Assembly: GCA_949286165.1 (NCBI GenBank)
Contig: CASDZK010000058.1
Location: 81,809-145,808 of the forward strand
Length of the DNA stretch: 64,000 nucleotides
From: an uncultured Alistipes sp.
GTDB lineage: Bacteria; Bacteroidota; Bacteroidia; Bacteroidales; Rikenellaceae
Direction of reading: 5' to 3'
Position 1 is the stretch's first letter. Every line of letters begins with the position of its first letter. Positions 26,239-34,596 of this stretch are shown one piece after another. The notes beneath the pieces were generated by a model. The model was not told the DNA's origin, ran no database searches, and saw only the letters and a program-made list of their open reading frames with translations. Made by a program: the position numbers and the translations under genes.

Positions 26239-27564
26239 TTACCGGAACATGGCATTGAGCGCTTCGAGCGCCCGTTTTTTATCATCGCGAGGCAAAACGA
26301 ACGACAAATCGCCGTTATCCCCGTATGCGATCATCCGCACCGGAATACCTTTCAAAGCGCCGACAATCCGGGATTCGACCCCGGCACGACGGTTCTTCAA
26401 CTCCCCCACGACACACACGATTACCTGATCTTCCTCCACCGTCACATCGGCAAACCGTTCCAAAGCGGCGACAATCTCCGGCAAACGCTCTCGATTATCG
26501 ATCGAGAGCGACAATGCCACATCGGAGGAAACCGCCAGATCGATCGGCGTACGCAAACGGGCGAAAACCTGAAACACCCGATTCAGAAACCGATAAGGCG
26601 GAATCTTGTGTACGGAATGCACCTTCACATAAATCGCTCCGTCCTTAGCCGCTACCGCTTTGATGCGTTCCGGTTCGGCCGTACCGGAAATCAACGTGCC
26701 GGGAGCCTCCGGATCCATCGTATTCAGCAATCGTACCGGTATATTCTTCAACTTGGCAGGCAGAATGCAGGTCGGGTGCAGAATCTTCGCCCCGAAATGG
26801 GCCAATTTGGAAGCCTCTTCAAAAGTCAGCCGACGTACGGGAGTCGTCGAAGAAACCACCCGGGGATCGTTGTTGTGAAGCCCGTCGATATCGGTCCATA
26901 TCTGAATCTCGGAAACGTCCAGCGCCGCGCCGATCAGCGAAGCGCTGTAATCGCTGCCGCCGCGACGCAAATTATCGACCTCTCCGGCTGCATTGCGACA
27001 GATATACCCCTGCGTAATGAAAAGCCGCACATGGGGATAAAGTCCGACCGCCCTGCGCAGATTCTTCCGGATGAACCGCACATCCGGCTCCCCGTTCTTA
27101 TCCGTCCGCATAAAATCGAGAGCCGACAATAACGCGGAATTTACCCCCGTCTCGGCCAGATACAAATGCATCAGGCGAGTCGAAATCAATTCCCCCTGAG
27201 CCAACACGATTTTTTCCTGAACCGGCGAAAACGGTTTCCGCGCAATCTTCCGTAACAGCGAAAAAGCGTCCCGGATATATTTTTTCGCCTTACCAACGCT
27301 TCCATCGGAGTAATACAACCGGTCAGCCACCTGAAAATAAGCACCCTCCAAGCGGTCTATTACATCGATGGCTCCGGATACATCCCCTTCGTTCAATTTT
27401 CCGGCAATGCCGACCAAAGCATCCGTCGTTCCCGACATGGCGGAAAGGACAACCAGTTTGGATTCTTCACTGCAAATTAACCGGGCAACCTGCTTGATTC
27501 TTTCAGCGGAACCTACCGATGTTCCGCCAAACTTCAATACTTTCATTCCGTTCTTTACATTCAT
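26239..27564 (-). CDS. lysC: Aspartokinase (monofunctional)
   Basis: Phosphorylates L-aspartate at the entry to lysine, threonine and methionine synthesis. It is 441 aa. The kinase domain starts MKVLKFGGTSVGS (residues 7-19 of this start), with SAMSGTTDALV and the RGGSDYSASLIGAAL substrate loop. Two ACT domains follow (about 300-440), without a homoserine dehydrogenase fusion. The ATG at 27564 is preceded by GGAGGTA, unusual in this phylum. A start at the internal ATG of MKVLKFGG (27546) is also possible. It has its own promoter upstream and lies in the same orientation as mscS. Confidence 0.93.
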   Translation of the reverse strand: MNVKNGMKVLKFGGTSVGSAERIKQVARLICSEESKLVVLSAMSGTTDALVGIAGKLNEGDVSGAIDVIDRLEGAYFQVADRLYYSDGSVGKAKKYIRDAFSLLRKIARKPFSPVQEKIVLAQGELISTRLMHLYLAETGVNSALLSALDFMRTDKNGEPDVRFIRKNLRRAVGLYPHVRLFITQGYICRNAAGEVDNLRRGGSDYSASLIGAALDVSEIQIWTDIDGLHNNDPRVVSSTTPVRRLTFEEASKLAHFGAKILHPTCILPAKLKNIPVRLLNTMDPEAPGTLISGTAEPERIKAVAAKDGAIYVKVHSVHKIPPYRFLNRVFQVFARLRTPIDLAVSSDVALSLSIDNRERLPEIVAALERFADVTVEEDQVIVCVVGELKNRRAGVESRIVGALKGIPVRMIAYGDNGDLSFVLPRDDKKRALEALNAMFR

Positions 27565-27622
27565 TACCTCCGGCGGGAGAAAAAAATCCGACCTCCGGCG
27601 GGTACTCCTGACAATTGTTCCG

Positions 27623-27656
27623 CAAAAATAATATAGAGATTACCTTTCCCGCAAAA
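27623..27656 (-). promoter_or_regulatory. lysC promoter
   Basis: Read leftward, TTTG (27656-27653), 22 bp, TATTTTTG (27630-27623), an exact -7 box with a slightly long spacer. Transcription would start near 27616. The leader contains the 10-mer CGCCGGAGGT twice, the second time directly before the ATG. Nothing else is recognised in 27565-27916. Confidence 0.6.
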
Positions 27657-27916
27657 CACCCCTTCGGAACCCGGATTTCCGCACCGGACAAACAAGGGAT
27701 ATGCCATGCGAACGACATTTCACTATTCATTAATAAACAGCCACTTACAAAAGCACTGTTTTATTTCAGGATGATCAAAATGAAAATGGAGCCTGTTATT
27801 TTGAAACGCCTGGATTTCTTCCAACCGTTCCGTCAAACCGGGCGCAACAACAAAGCGGATCTTCGAAAAACAACAACGCAACCGGCACATACCCTCCCTC
27901 AAGGCCCTATGCACCT

Positions 27917-29107
27917 TCACGACAACGACCGCACGTCCCGTCCCGAAGGACGCTGAAAAACACGCAACCCGAATTCCGGCAGCACGGCAAGCAGATGGTC
28001 GAAAATATCGTCCTGCAACGCTTCGTAAGCCGTCCATTCCGTATTTTCGGAAAAACAATAGATTTCCACGGGAATGCCTTCGGGCGTCGGCTGCAACATG
28101 CGGACCATCTGCAACAGTCCGGGATGAACGCCGGGACGGTTCTTCAGATAATGTCTCACGTAACGGCGGAACAGCTGCAAATTGACCACCGGACGTTCCG
28201 CCTCCGTCTCGCCTCCCGGCCACCCCTTCTCCTGAAACCGGGCCAACTCTTCCGGCGAACAGAAACGGACCGTATCCGCATCGACAAGAATCGAACGTTT
28301 GATCCGCCGGCCGCCGCATTCGCGCATGCCCCGCCAGTTCTGGAAAGAGTCGCTGACCAGAGCGTAAGGCGGAATCGTCGTAATCGTCTTGTCGAAATTC
28401 TGCACCTTGACCGTCGTCAGCGTCACCTCCGTCACATACCCGTCGGCGCCGTACTTGCTCATCGTGATCCAGTCGCCGGGACGCAGCATATCGTTGGCCG
28501 AAAGTTGCACTCCGGCGACCAGTCCCAAAATCGAATCCTTGAATATCAACATGACAACAGCCGCGGAAGCGCCCAACCCGGCCAGAATCTTCATCGTATT
28601 GTTCTCCCCGATAAGCACGCTCACAATCAAAATTCCCCCGATGCAAACCGCCAGCAAGGTAATCATCTGATACACCCCTTTCAGGGGTTTGTACCGCAAG
28701 GTCTCATGCTCGTTCGAAATATCGTGGAGCGCATTCAGAAAAACATGGACGAGCCATACGGATACGACGATCAGATATACCTTGCATCCCTTCTGCAGGA
28801 CTTCCAGCAACCGGGGCATGTCCCCGAACGCCAGCGGCAACATCACGTACCAGATCACGGGCGGAATCAGGCGGCCGATGCCGTGCATGACCTTATCCTT
28901 GAACAAATGGTCGTCCCACGTTACCTTCGTCTGGCTGCTGAAACGTTGCAAGGCAGGCACGAGCAAATAACGGAAAATTCTTACCACAATCCACGACACG
29001 AGCAAAATCGCGGCCATGACGACAATCCGGGCGCCTTGTTCCGCATACGCTTCGCCTACGCCCGCCTCTCGCAGCATACGGATTATTTCGACGTTCAAGT
29101 TTTCCAT
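27917..29107 (-). CDS. MscS-family mechanosensitive ion channel
   Basis: A 396-aa inner-membrane channel of the YbdG/YnaI-like long MscS group that releases solutes under hypo-osmotic stress. Several N-terminal membrane segments (about 25-45, 80-100, 110-130, 150-175) precede the pore helix ILAGLGASAAVVMLIFKDSI. The MscS beta domain follows: GLVAGVQLSANDMLRPGDWI and TTIPPYALVSDSFQNW. The soluble C-terminal domain is large. It has no close operon partner (145 bp to the ACT gene, 352 bp to lysC). Confidence 0.92.
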   Translation of the reverse strand: MENLNVEIIRMLREAGVGEAYAEQGARIVVMAAILLVSWIVVRIFRYLLVPALQRFSSQTKVTWDDHLFKDKVMHGIGRLIPPVIWYVMLPLAFGDMPRLLEVLQKGCKVYLIVVSVWLVHVFLNALHDISNEHETLRYKPLKGVYQMITLLAVCIGGILIVSVLIGENNTMKILAGLGASAAVVMLIFKDSILGLVAGVQLSANDMLRPGDWITMSKYGADGYVTEVTLTTVKVQNFDKTITTIPPYALVSDSFQNWRGMRECGGRRIKRSILVDADTVRFCSPEELARFQEKGWPGGETEAERPVVNLQLFRRYVRHYLKNRPGVHPGLLQMVRMLQPTPEGIPVEIYCFSENTEWTAYEALQDDIFDHLLAVLPEFGLRVFQRPSGRDVRSLS

Positions 29108-29252
29108 TTCATGCGATTATGATATTTTTCCCTACCGGCCGATATGTGGCAGCCGCACCGCATGCGGGGACCGGGTTTTGCGGAACCCGTCCGAAAGACT
29201 GCCCCCTGCATTCGCAAATATCCGCCCCGTCCGATACCGGACGGACAAACGG

Positions 29253-29681
29253 CTACAACTTGCCCAAATCGTTTTCCGTCAGGCATCTCAACTCCTGCCG
29301 GCGAACGACCTCGCGCGTACTTTCGGGATTATTCGTACGCAAAACCAGCACCAAATTCCCGCTGTCCGCAAAACTGTACATATATTCTATGCTCAATCCC
29401 GCCCGGGTAAACAACGCGACCGTATCCCGGAAAGTCCGGGCATAAGTGCGTTCGAGAACGATAGCGAACACGTCGGTAAGGTATGCGCTGACCTCATTGT
29501 TTTTCAATACCGTGTACGCCCGTTGCGGTTCGCTGACGAGCAGGCGCATGATTCCGAACTCCGTCGTATCGGCGACCGTAGCCGCAATCACGTGTATCTC
29601 GGCTTCGGCCAGCAAATCCAACACCTTGTTCAGCGTACCGTACTTGTTTTCAAGAAATACCGAAATCTGGTTGATTGTCAT
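29253..29681 (-). CDS. ACT-domain protein
   Basis: A 142-aa protein made of two ACT-like units: ISVFLENKYGTLNKVLDLLA at residues 5-24 and a second one from about residue 75. Such small double-ACT proteins usually bind amino acids and regulate a neighbouring enzyme. It lies 14 bp downstream of the phenylacetate-CoA ligase gene, a pairing common in anaerobes that ferment aromatic amino acids via indolepyruvate oxidoreductase, which is absent from the window. A regulatory role for aryl-acid metabolism is inference. Confidence 0.85.
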   Translation of the reverse strand: MTINQISVFLENKYGTLNKVLDLLAEAEIHVIAATVADTTEFGIMRLLVSEPQRAYTVLKNNEVSAYLTDVFAIVLERTYARTFRDTVALFTRAGLSIEYMYSFADSGNLVLVLRTNNPESTREVVRRQELRCLTENDLGKL

Positions 29682-29695
29682 GGCTGCATATATTT

Positions 29696-30997
29696 TTAAA
29701 TGAGTTTTCGCAAGTCCTTTACCCGGACGGCCTTCCCCTCCTGCTTGGGCAACGAGCCTTTGGCCACGAGTTTCAGCCGGGGGGTAAACAACAGTTCGTC
29801 CTTGAGTTCCCGCGTGATGTCGCGCGAGAGCCGTTGCAAAACGGCGTAATCGTCGGTAAACAGGTCGTTCAGTTCCACTTCGATCAGAATTTCGTCATTG
29901 CTGTTTACCGTTTCGAGCGTAATCAGGTAATTATTTCCCAACTCCTTGAAATGCATCAGAATCTTTTCGATCTGCATCGGGAAGAAATTTACCCCCTTCA
30001 GAATGATCATGTCATCGCTGCGTCCCCGGAAACGCGCTACCCGCCTGTGCGTGCGGCCGCAGGGGCAGTCGCCGGGCATGAAACAGGTCAAGTCGCGCGT
30101 CCGGTAACGGATCAAAGGCATGGCTTCCCGGTTGATCGTGGTAAGAACGAGTTCCCCCACCTGACCGTCCGGGACCGGTTCCAAGGTAACCGGATCGACG
30201 ATTTCCGGAATCACGTAATCTTCCCAGATATGCAGCCCGTTCTGCTCCTTGCACTCAAACGCCACGCCCGGCCCGTTCATTTCCGACATCCCGAAACAGT
30301 TGTACGCCTTGACGCCCAGCATCTTCTCGATCCTCCGGCGTTGTTCTTCTGAATGGGGTTCCGCTCCGATACAAATGGTATGCAGGGCGGTATCCTTAAC
30401 CGGGTCGATGCCCTCTTCGTACATTACCTCGGCCAACCGGGCGGCATAGCTGGGAATGATATGCAGGCAGGTCGTTCCGAAATCCCGGATGAACTTGATC
30501 TGCCGCTTGCTGTTGCCCGCCGCGGCCGGAACGGTCAGCGCCCCCAGCTTCTCGGCGCCGTACTGGAATCCGAGTCCTCCTGTAAACATGCCGTAACCGG
30601 AGGTGTTCTGGAACACGTCGGTACTGCGCAACCCTACCATATACATACAACGCGCCACCTGGTTCGCCCACTCGTCGAGGTCCCGTTGCGAATGCACCAC
30701 TACCGTGGGATTACCGGTCGTTCCGCTGGAAGAGTGGAGTCTCACGCACCGCTCCAGCGGAATCGCCACCATGCCGAAAGGATAATTCGCCCGCAGATCG
30801 TCTTTCGTCGTAAACGGGAGTTTGTTCAGGTCGCCGAGCGACCGGACGGTATCCGGCGTTATCCCCCTTTCGGCAAACAGTTTTCCGTAATAGGGCGATT
30901 TCGACGCCCGTTCAATCGTCTTGCGCAAACGTTCCAACTGCAGTTTTTCCAGTTCCGGACGCTGCATCGTTTCCATATCTTTCTGCCAATATTCCAC
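29696..30997 (-). CDS. paaK: Phenylacetate-CoA ligase
   Basis: Adenylate-forming enzyme of 433 aa that activates phenylacetate or a related aryl acid to its CoA thioester. The AMP-binding P-loop is SSSGTTGNPTVVVHSQRD (about residues 92-109). YNCFGMSEMNGPGVAFEC and the C-terminal hinge RSDDMIILKGVNFFPMQIEK are typical of PaaK. No other ring-degradation genes are present, so in this gut-type organism it more likely works with 2-oxoacid oxidoreductases than in aerobic phenylacetate breakdown. Confidence 0.92.
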   Translation of the reverse strand: MEYWQKDMETMQRPELEKLQLERLRKTIERASKSPYYGKLFAERGITPDTVRSLGDLNKLPFTTKDDLRANYPFGMVAIPLERCVRLHSSSGTTGNPTVVVHSQRDLDEWANQVARCMYMVGLRSTDVFQNTSGYGMFTGGLGFQYGAEKLGALTVPAAAGNSKRQIKFIRDFGTTCLHIIPSYAARLAEVMYEEGIDPVKDTALHTICIGAEPHSEEQRRRIEKMLGVKAYNCFGMSEMNGPGVAFECKEQNGLHIWEDYVIPEIVDPVTLEPVPDGQVGELVLTTINREAMPLIRYRTRDLTCFMPGDCPCGRTHRRVARFRGRSDDMIILKGVNFFPMQIEKILMHFKELGNNYLITLETVNSNDEILIEVELNDLFTDDYAVLQRLSRDITRELKDELLFTPRLKLVAKGSLPKQEGKAVRVKDLRKLI

Positions 30998-31311
30998 AGG
31001 ATTCTCCTCTTTATTTTTCGATTCAGGTATTCAAAAATAGATATAATAAATCGAATTCTGAAATCCCGCCCACGCCGAAAAGGCATTTTTCCGTCACAGG
31101 CAACCGCGCCGCCCTATCTTCTCCCCGCTGCGTGGAGCCGTCCTGCTCCCCGCCATCCGAAACCGGCGCACTCCCCCGCGAATAACAAGCCGATCGTTTG
31201 CAAATATCGTTCGTTTTTACGAATATTGCATTCGGGGCGGATTCGAAACTCCGAATCGCGAGCCTCCGTTATCCTTTTCCTTTTCACGTGTCATTTAAAT
31301 ATCCGTTTTTC

Positions 31312-32112
31312 ATGAACACACTCCATCGGCAGGCGACGCCCCGGCTTCGCCGCATAAAAATTCTGACTGCCGCCGCTCTGTCCGTCTTCATTCTTGCCGG
31401 AAACAGTCGGGGGCAAAGCAAAGACCTCCGGCCGTTATTCGAGAAATACGGTCTGTCGGTAAAAAACCAGGGGAACCGGGGCACCTGTTCCGTTTTCGCC
31501 GTCACGGGACTGATCGAGTTCGAACGGGCGAACGCGCTGGGAGACAGCACGCCGCTTTCCGTAGAATACCTCAACTGGGCCGCCAACCAAGTAGAAGGAG
31601 TGGCCGCCGACGGCTCCTTTTTCAACTATGCCATAGACGGCATGGCGAAATACGGCATATGCGCGGACGATTACATGCCGTACGCTTCCCGTTTCTCGGA
31701 AAAAGCCGAACCTTCCGAAGCCGCCAAACAAGATGCGGCTTCCCGGAAAACCGGCGAACAAATCTGGATCAAACGCTGGGACCCCCATACCGGCGTTACC
31801 CCTGAACAACTGGCGGAAATCCGGAAAGAATTGGACGCCGGCCATCCCGTAGCGATAGGCTTCCAATGGCCCAAACACGCCGACGGATGTTCGGAACACG
31901 GGGAACTGGCCGTTGTAGAACGGGACGAAGTGTTCGACGGCCACAGCGTCCTGATCGTAGGTTACCGGACGGACGCGACGAAACCCGGCGGAGGATGCCT
32001 TATCTTCAAAAATTCGCACGGGGAGTCTTTCGGCGACCAGGGATACGGCTACATCCCGTACGCCTACGCCCTGCACTACGCCAACGACGCGATGGCGCTC
32101 CACCTGAAATAG
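31312..32112 (+). CDS. Exported C1-type (papain-like) cysteine peptidase
   Basis: A 266-aa protein. The ATG at 31312 gives a basic N-terminus and hydrophobic core ILTAAALSVFILAG, a signal peptide cleaved near residue 34. Catalytic residues line up with papain: Gln53 and Cys59 in NQGNRGTCSVFAV, His211 in FDGHSVLIVGYR, Asn234 in IFKNSHGESFGDQGYGY. There is no propeptide of normal size, and the usual CGSCW is GTCSV. It probably acts in the periplasm or outside the cell. It is monocistronic, ending in a strong hairpin. The 314 bp before it show no clear promoter. Confidence 0.83.
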   Translation: MNTLHRQATPRLRRIKILTAAALSVFILAGNSRGQSKDLRPLFEKYGLSVKNQGNRGTCSVFAVTGLIEFERANALGDSTPLSVEYLNWAANQVEGVAADGSFFNYAIDGMAKYGICADDYMPYASRFSEKAEPSEAAKQDAASRKTGEQIWIKRWDPHTGVTPEQLAEIRKELDAGHPVAIGFQWPKHADGCSEHGELAVVERDEVFDGHSVLIVGYRTDATKPGGGCLIFKNSHGESFGDQGYGYIPYAYALHYANDAMALHLK

Positions 32113-32233
32113 GCGGATGCCGGCAGGAACGAAAACAGGCCCGACCGGTCCGCCACGCCCTCGGAAACCTTAAGCCGTTTTCGGCGGAACGCACCGTTTT
32201 TTTAGACTGTGCAGACCCCGATATACAACAAAG

Positions 32234-32268
32234 CAGGAAGGGTTGCAAGTTCCTTGCAACCCTTCCTG
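32234..32268. terminator. Bidirectional terminator between peptidase and tRNA-Met
   Basis: Perfect 16-bp arms (CAGGAAGGGTTGCAAG, loop TTC, then its complement). It sits between the convergent peptidase gene and tRNA gene. Confidence 0.85.
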
Positions 32269-32275
32269 TTCCACG

Positions 32276-32349
<74 letters not shown>

Positions 32350-32484
32350 TTTATATTTCATGCCGCGAAAGGCGACAAGAGACATAATTTTCGAGTTTTC
32401 ATCCGTCCGTCGCCGGTTCCGCTTCCGCCGGAAACGGCCTCTAAATGGGATTCCGCGACAAAACGACTTTTCATTTTTCGTAGG

Positions 32485-32516
32485 CAAAGATATATCTTTG
32501 TACATCAACTCGCAAA
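32485..32516. promoter_or_regulatory. Back-to-back divergent promoters on a 16-bp palindrome
   Basis: CAAAGATATATCTTTG (32485-32500) contains TATCTTTG on both strands, meeting at the centre. Leftward (tRNA) it has TTTG at 32516-32513 with a 20-bp spacer, a full consensus. Rightward (HAD gene) the -33 region is only T-rich. The two polymerase sites cannot be occupied at once. Confidence 0.75.
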
Positions 32517-32537
32517 TTTATCCTTAAAATTTTCAAA

Positions 32538-33176
32538 ATGAGACTGCTCATAGAAACGCCCCGCGAAATCAAAAACCTGATCTTCGATTTGGGGAACGTA
32601 TTGATGGATATCGATATCCGCAGAACCTTAGAGGCTTTCCGGGCCTTGCACATCGACGGATTGCAGGAGGCGGACATCCACCCCCACCAGAAAGACTTTT
32701 TCCTGCAACTGGAATTGGGGACCATCACGCCCGACGAATTCATCGAAGCCATCCGCCGCGCCTATCCCGATGCCCGACAGGTCGAAGAAGCCCGCATCTG
32801 GGAAGCCTGGGACGCCCTGCTGCTCGACTTCGAACCCCGGCGTTTCGAACTGTTGAAACAGCTGGCGCCCGACTACCGCATCTTCCTGCTCAGCAACACC
32901 AACCTGCCCCACCGACGGACCTTCCTCGAAAAATTCAACCGGCAGACGGGAACCGATTTCGAATCCTATTTCGAAAAATGCTACTATTCCGACGCTCTGA
33001 ACATGCGCAAGCCCGACCCCGCCATCTACCGGTACGTGCTCGACGATGCAGGTATCCGCGCCGAAGAGACCCTCTTCATCGACGACAACGCCTGCAATCT
33101 TCCCGGCGCCGAATCGGTGGGCCTCAACACGTACCGCCTGACCCGCGACCGGCACGTCTGCGATCTTTTCGGCTAA
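32538..33176 (+). CDS. HAD-superfamily hydrolase (phosphatase)
   Basis: A 212-aa subfamily IA HAD protein. Motif I is LIFDLGNVLMDID (DxG form, about residues 14-26; the second Asp of DxD is replaced by Gly, as is usual in the YihX-like group). Motif II is LLSNTN, motif III the Lys in MRKPDP, and motif IV FIDDNACN. YihX-like relatives dephosphorylate sugar phosphates or FMN. The exact substrate is unknown. Transcribed from the palindromic divergent promoter, probably alone. Confidence 0.85.
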   Translation: MRLLIETPREIKNLIFDLGNVLMDIDIRRTLEAFRALHIDGLQEADIHPHQKDFFLQLELGTITPDEFIEAIRRAYPDARQVEEARIWEAWDALLLDFEPRRFELLKQLAPDYRIFLLSNTNLPHRRTFLEKFNRQTGTDFESYFEKCYYSDALNMRKPDPAIYRYVLDDAGIRAEETLFIDDNACNLPGAESVGLNTYRLTRDRHVCDLFG

Positions 33177-33441
33177 AAGGGGTTACCGTTTTCCCGAAAT
33201 GCCACCAAACCATACACTCGAAAATATACGGGCAAATTCGAAGCCGTTTCCGGAGTCGTTTGAATTTTCATTAAATTTTCATTAAATTTTCAACACGTTC
33301 CGAATCCCTTTTCGGTTCGCCCTTCCGTTTTTCTCCGTACAGCCCGCCATATTATTTCCGGATCTCCTCTTTCCGAAAACCACACCGGGCAAAATCGGAC
33401 AAACCCTGAAAGTCCCCGGTCGAAATACGAAATTTATCTTT

Positions 33442-33449
33442 TATCTTTG
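33442..33449 (+). promoter_or_regulatory. -7 box just before dtd
   Basis: TATCTTTG ends 5 bp before the dtd ATG at 33455. In this phylum initiation falls about 5-8 bp after the box, so the mRNA may be leaderless. The rest of 33177-33441 contains a short A/T tandem (ATTTTCATTAA repeated at 33264-33292) and no gene. Confidence 0.6.
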
Positions 33450-33454
33450 CAATC

Positions 33455-33907
33455 ATGAGAATATTGATTCAACGGGTAAAACAGTGCAGCGTAACGATCG
33501 GAGGCGAATGCCGTTCCTCCATCGGCGCAGGCATGCTGATACTGGTCGGCATTACCCACGACGACACGGAAGAGGACATCGGCTGGCTGGCCGGGAAAGC
33601 GGCCCGGCTGCGCATCTTCGACGACGAAAACGGCGTCATGAATCGGTCCGTCGTCGAAACGGGCGGCGAAATCATGATCGTCAGCCAATTTACGCTCCAG
33701 GCTTCCACCCGCAAGGGCAATCGCCCCTCCTACATCCGGGCCGCCGGACCCGACATCGCCGTTCCCCTTTACGAACGCTTCATCGCCGCCGTGGAAGCCG
33801 AAACCGGCCGGAAAGCGGCCACGGGGCGTTTCGGCGCCGACATGCAGGTAACCCTGACCAACGACGGTCCCGTAACCCTTTGGATAGACTCTAAAAACAG
33901 AGAATGA
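33455..33907 (+). CDS. dtd: D-aminoacyl-tRNA deacylase
   Basis: 150-aa proofreading enzyme that hydrolyses D-aminoacyl-tRNA (and Gly-tRNA(Ala)). N-terminus MRILIQRVKQCSVTIGGE. The active-site motif SQFTLQAS lies near residues 79-86, and the second motif appears here as GRFGADMQVTLTNDGPVT with the cross-subunit Gly-Ala variant of Gly-Pro. The length is standard. It is first in a run of four genes (dtd, MazG-like, SUI1, 967-aa protein) with 4-12 bp gaps. Confidence 0.95.
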   Translation: MRILIQRVKQCSVTIGGECRSSIGAGMLILVGITHDDTEEDIGWLAGKAARLRIFDDENGVMNRSVVETGGEIMIVSQFTLQASTRKGNRPSYIRAAGPDIAVPLYERFIAAVEAETGRKAATGRFGADMQVTLTNDGPVTLWIDSKNRE

Positions 33908-33911
33908 ACCT

Positions 33912-34238
33912 ATGAAACTGAACGATTTGCAGGAACTGGTGGACGCATGGATCGACAAACAGGGCGTGCGCTATTTCAACGAGCTGACCAACATGACCAT
34001 TCTGACCGAAGAGGTGGGCGAATTGGCACGCGTTATGTCCCGCACTTACGGGGAACAATCGCCCAAAGCCGGGGAGAAACTGGATTTGGCCGACGAGCTG
34101 GCCGACGTGTTGTGGGTGCTTACCTGCATCGCCAACCAAACCGGAATCAACCTCGAAGAGGCCGTCGCCGCCAATCTGGAGAAAAAAACCGAGCGGGACG
34201 CCCTGCGCCATTTGCAGAACGAAAAACTGAAACGCTAA
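33912..34238 (+). CDS. MazG-like nucleotide pyrophosphohydrolase
   Basis: 108-aa all-alpha NTP-PPase. Motif EEVGELARVMSR carries the first ExxE metal ligands and LADELADVLWVLTCIANQTG the second ExxD pair. Homologs remove non-canonical nucleoside triphosphates or act in nucleotide house-cleaning. Single-domain size, 4 bp after dtd, suggesting co-translation. Confidence 0.9.
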   Translation: MKLNDLQELVDAWIDKQGVRYFNELTNMTILTEEVGELARVMSRTYGEQSPKAGEKLDLADELADVLWVLTCIANQTGINLEEAVAANLEKKTERDALRHLQNEKLKR

Positions 34239-34250
34239 ACCGCTACCGCC

Positions 34251-34592
34251 ATGAGCAACAACGACTGGAAAAAACGGCTGAATATCGTCTATTCCACCAA
34301 TCCCGATTTTCAATACGAAGAGGAGACGGAAACGGCGGCGGAAACGTTGCCGCCCGCCCGGCAAAACCTGCGCATCGCCTTAGACCGGCGGAACCGGGGA
34401 GGGAAACAGGTTACCCTCGTCTCGGACTTCAAAGGCAGCGAAGAGGCCATGAAAGCCTTGTGCAAGCAGCTGAAAGGCAAATGCGGCGTGGGCGGATCCG
34501 TCAAGGACGGGGAAATCATCATCCAGGGGGACTTCCGCCGGAAAATCGCCGAACTGCTCCGGGATATGGGGTACAAAGCCCGGATAATCTGA
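34251..34592 (+). CDS. SUI1/eIF1-family translation factor (YciH-like)
   Basis: 113-aa protein with the SUI1 fold in its C-terminal part: RRNRGGKQVTLVSDFKGSEE, KQLKGKCGVGGSVKDGEIII, then QGDFRRKIAELLRDMGYKAR. Bacterial YciH can affect start-site fidelity on ribosomes. The N-terminal 45 residues are variable and acidic. It is part of the dtd cluster and 4 bp before the next gene. Confidence 0.93.
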   Translation: MSNNDWKKRLNIVYSTNPDFQYEEETETAAETLPPARQNLRIALDRRNRGGKQVTLVSDFKGSEEAMKALCKQLKGKCGVGGSVKDGEIIIQGDFRRKIAELLRDMGYKARII

Positions 34593-34596
34593 CCGG

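Noticed and set aside
33264..33292. Tandem ATTTTCATTAA repeats as a possible regulatory array or CRISPR-like unit
   Set aside because: Only two and a half copies of a low-complexity A/T unit without spacers; no CRISPR array or cas genes are present in the window.
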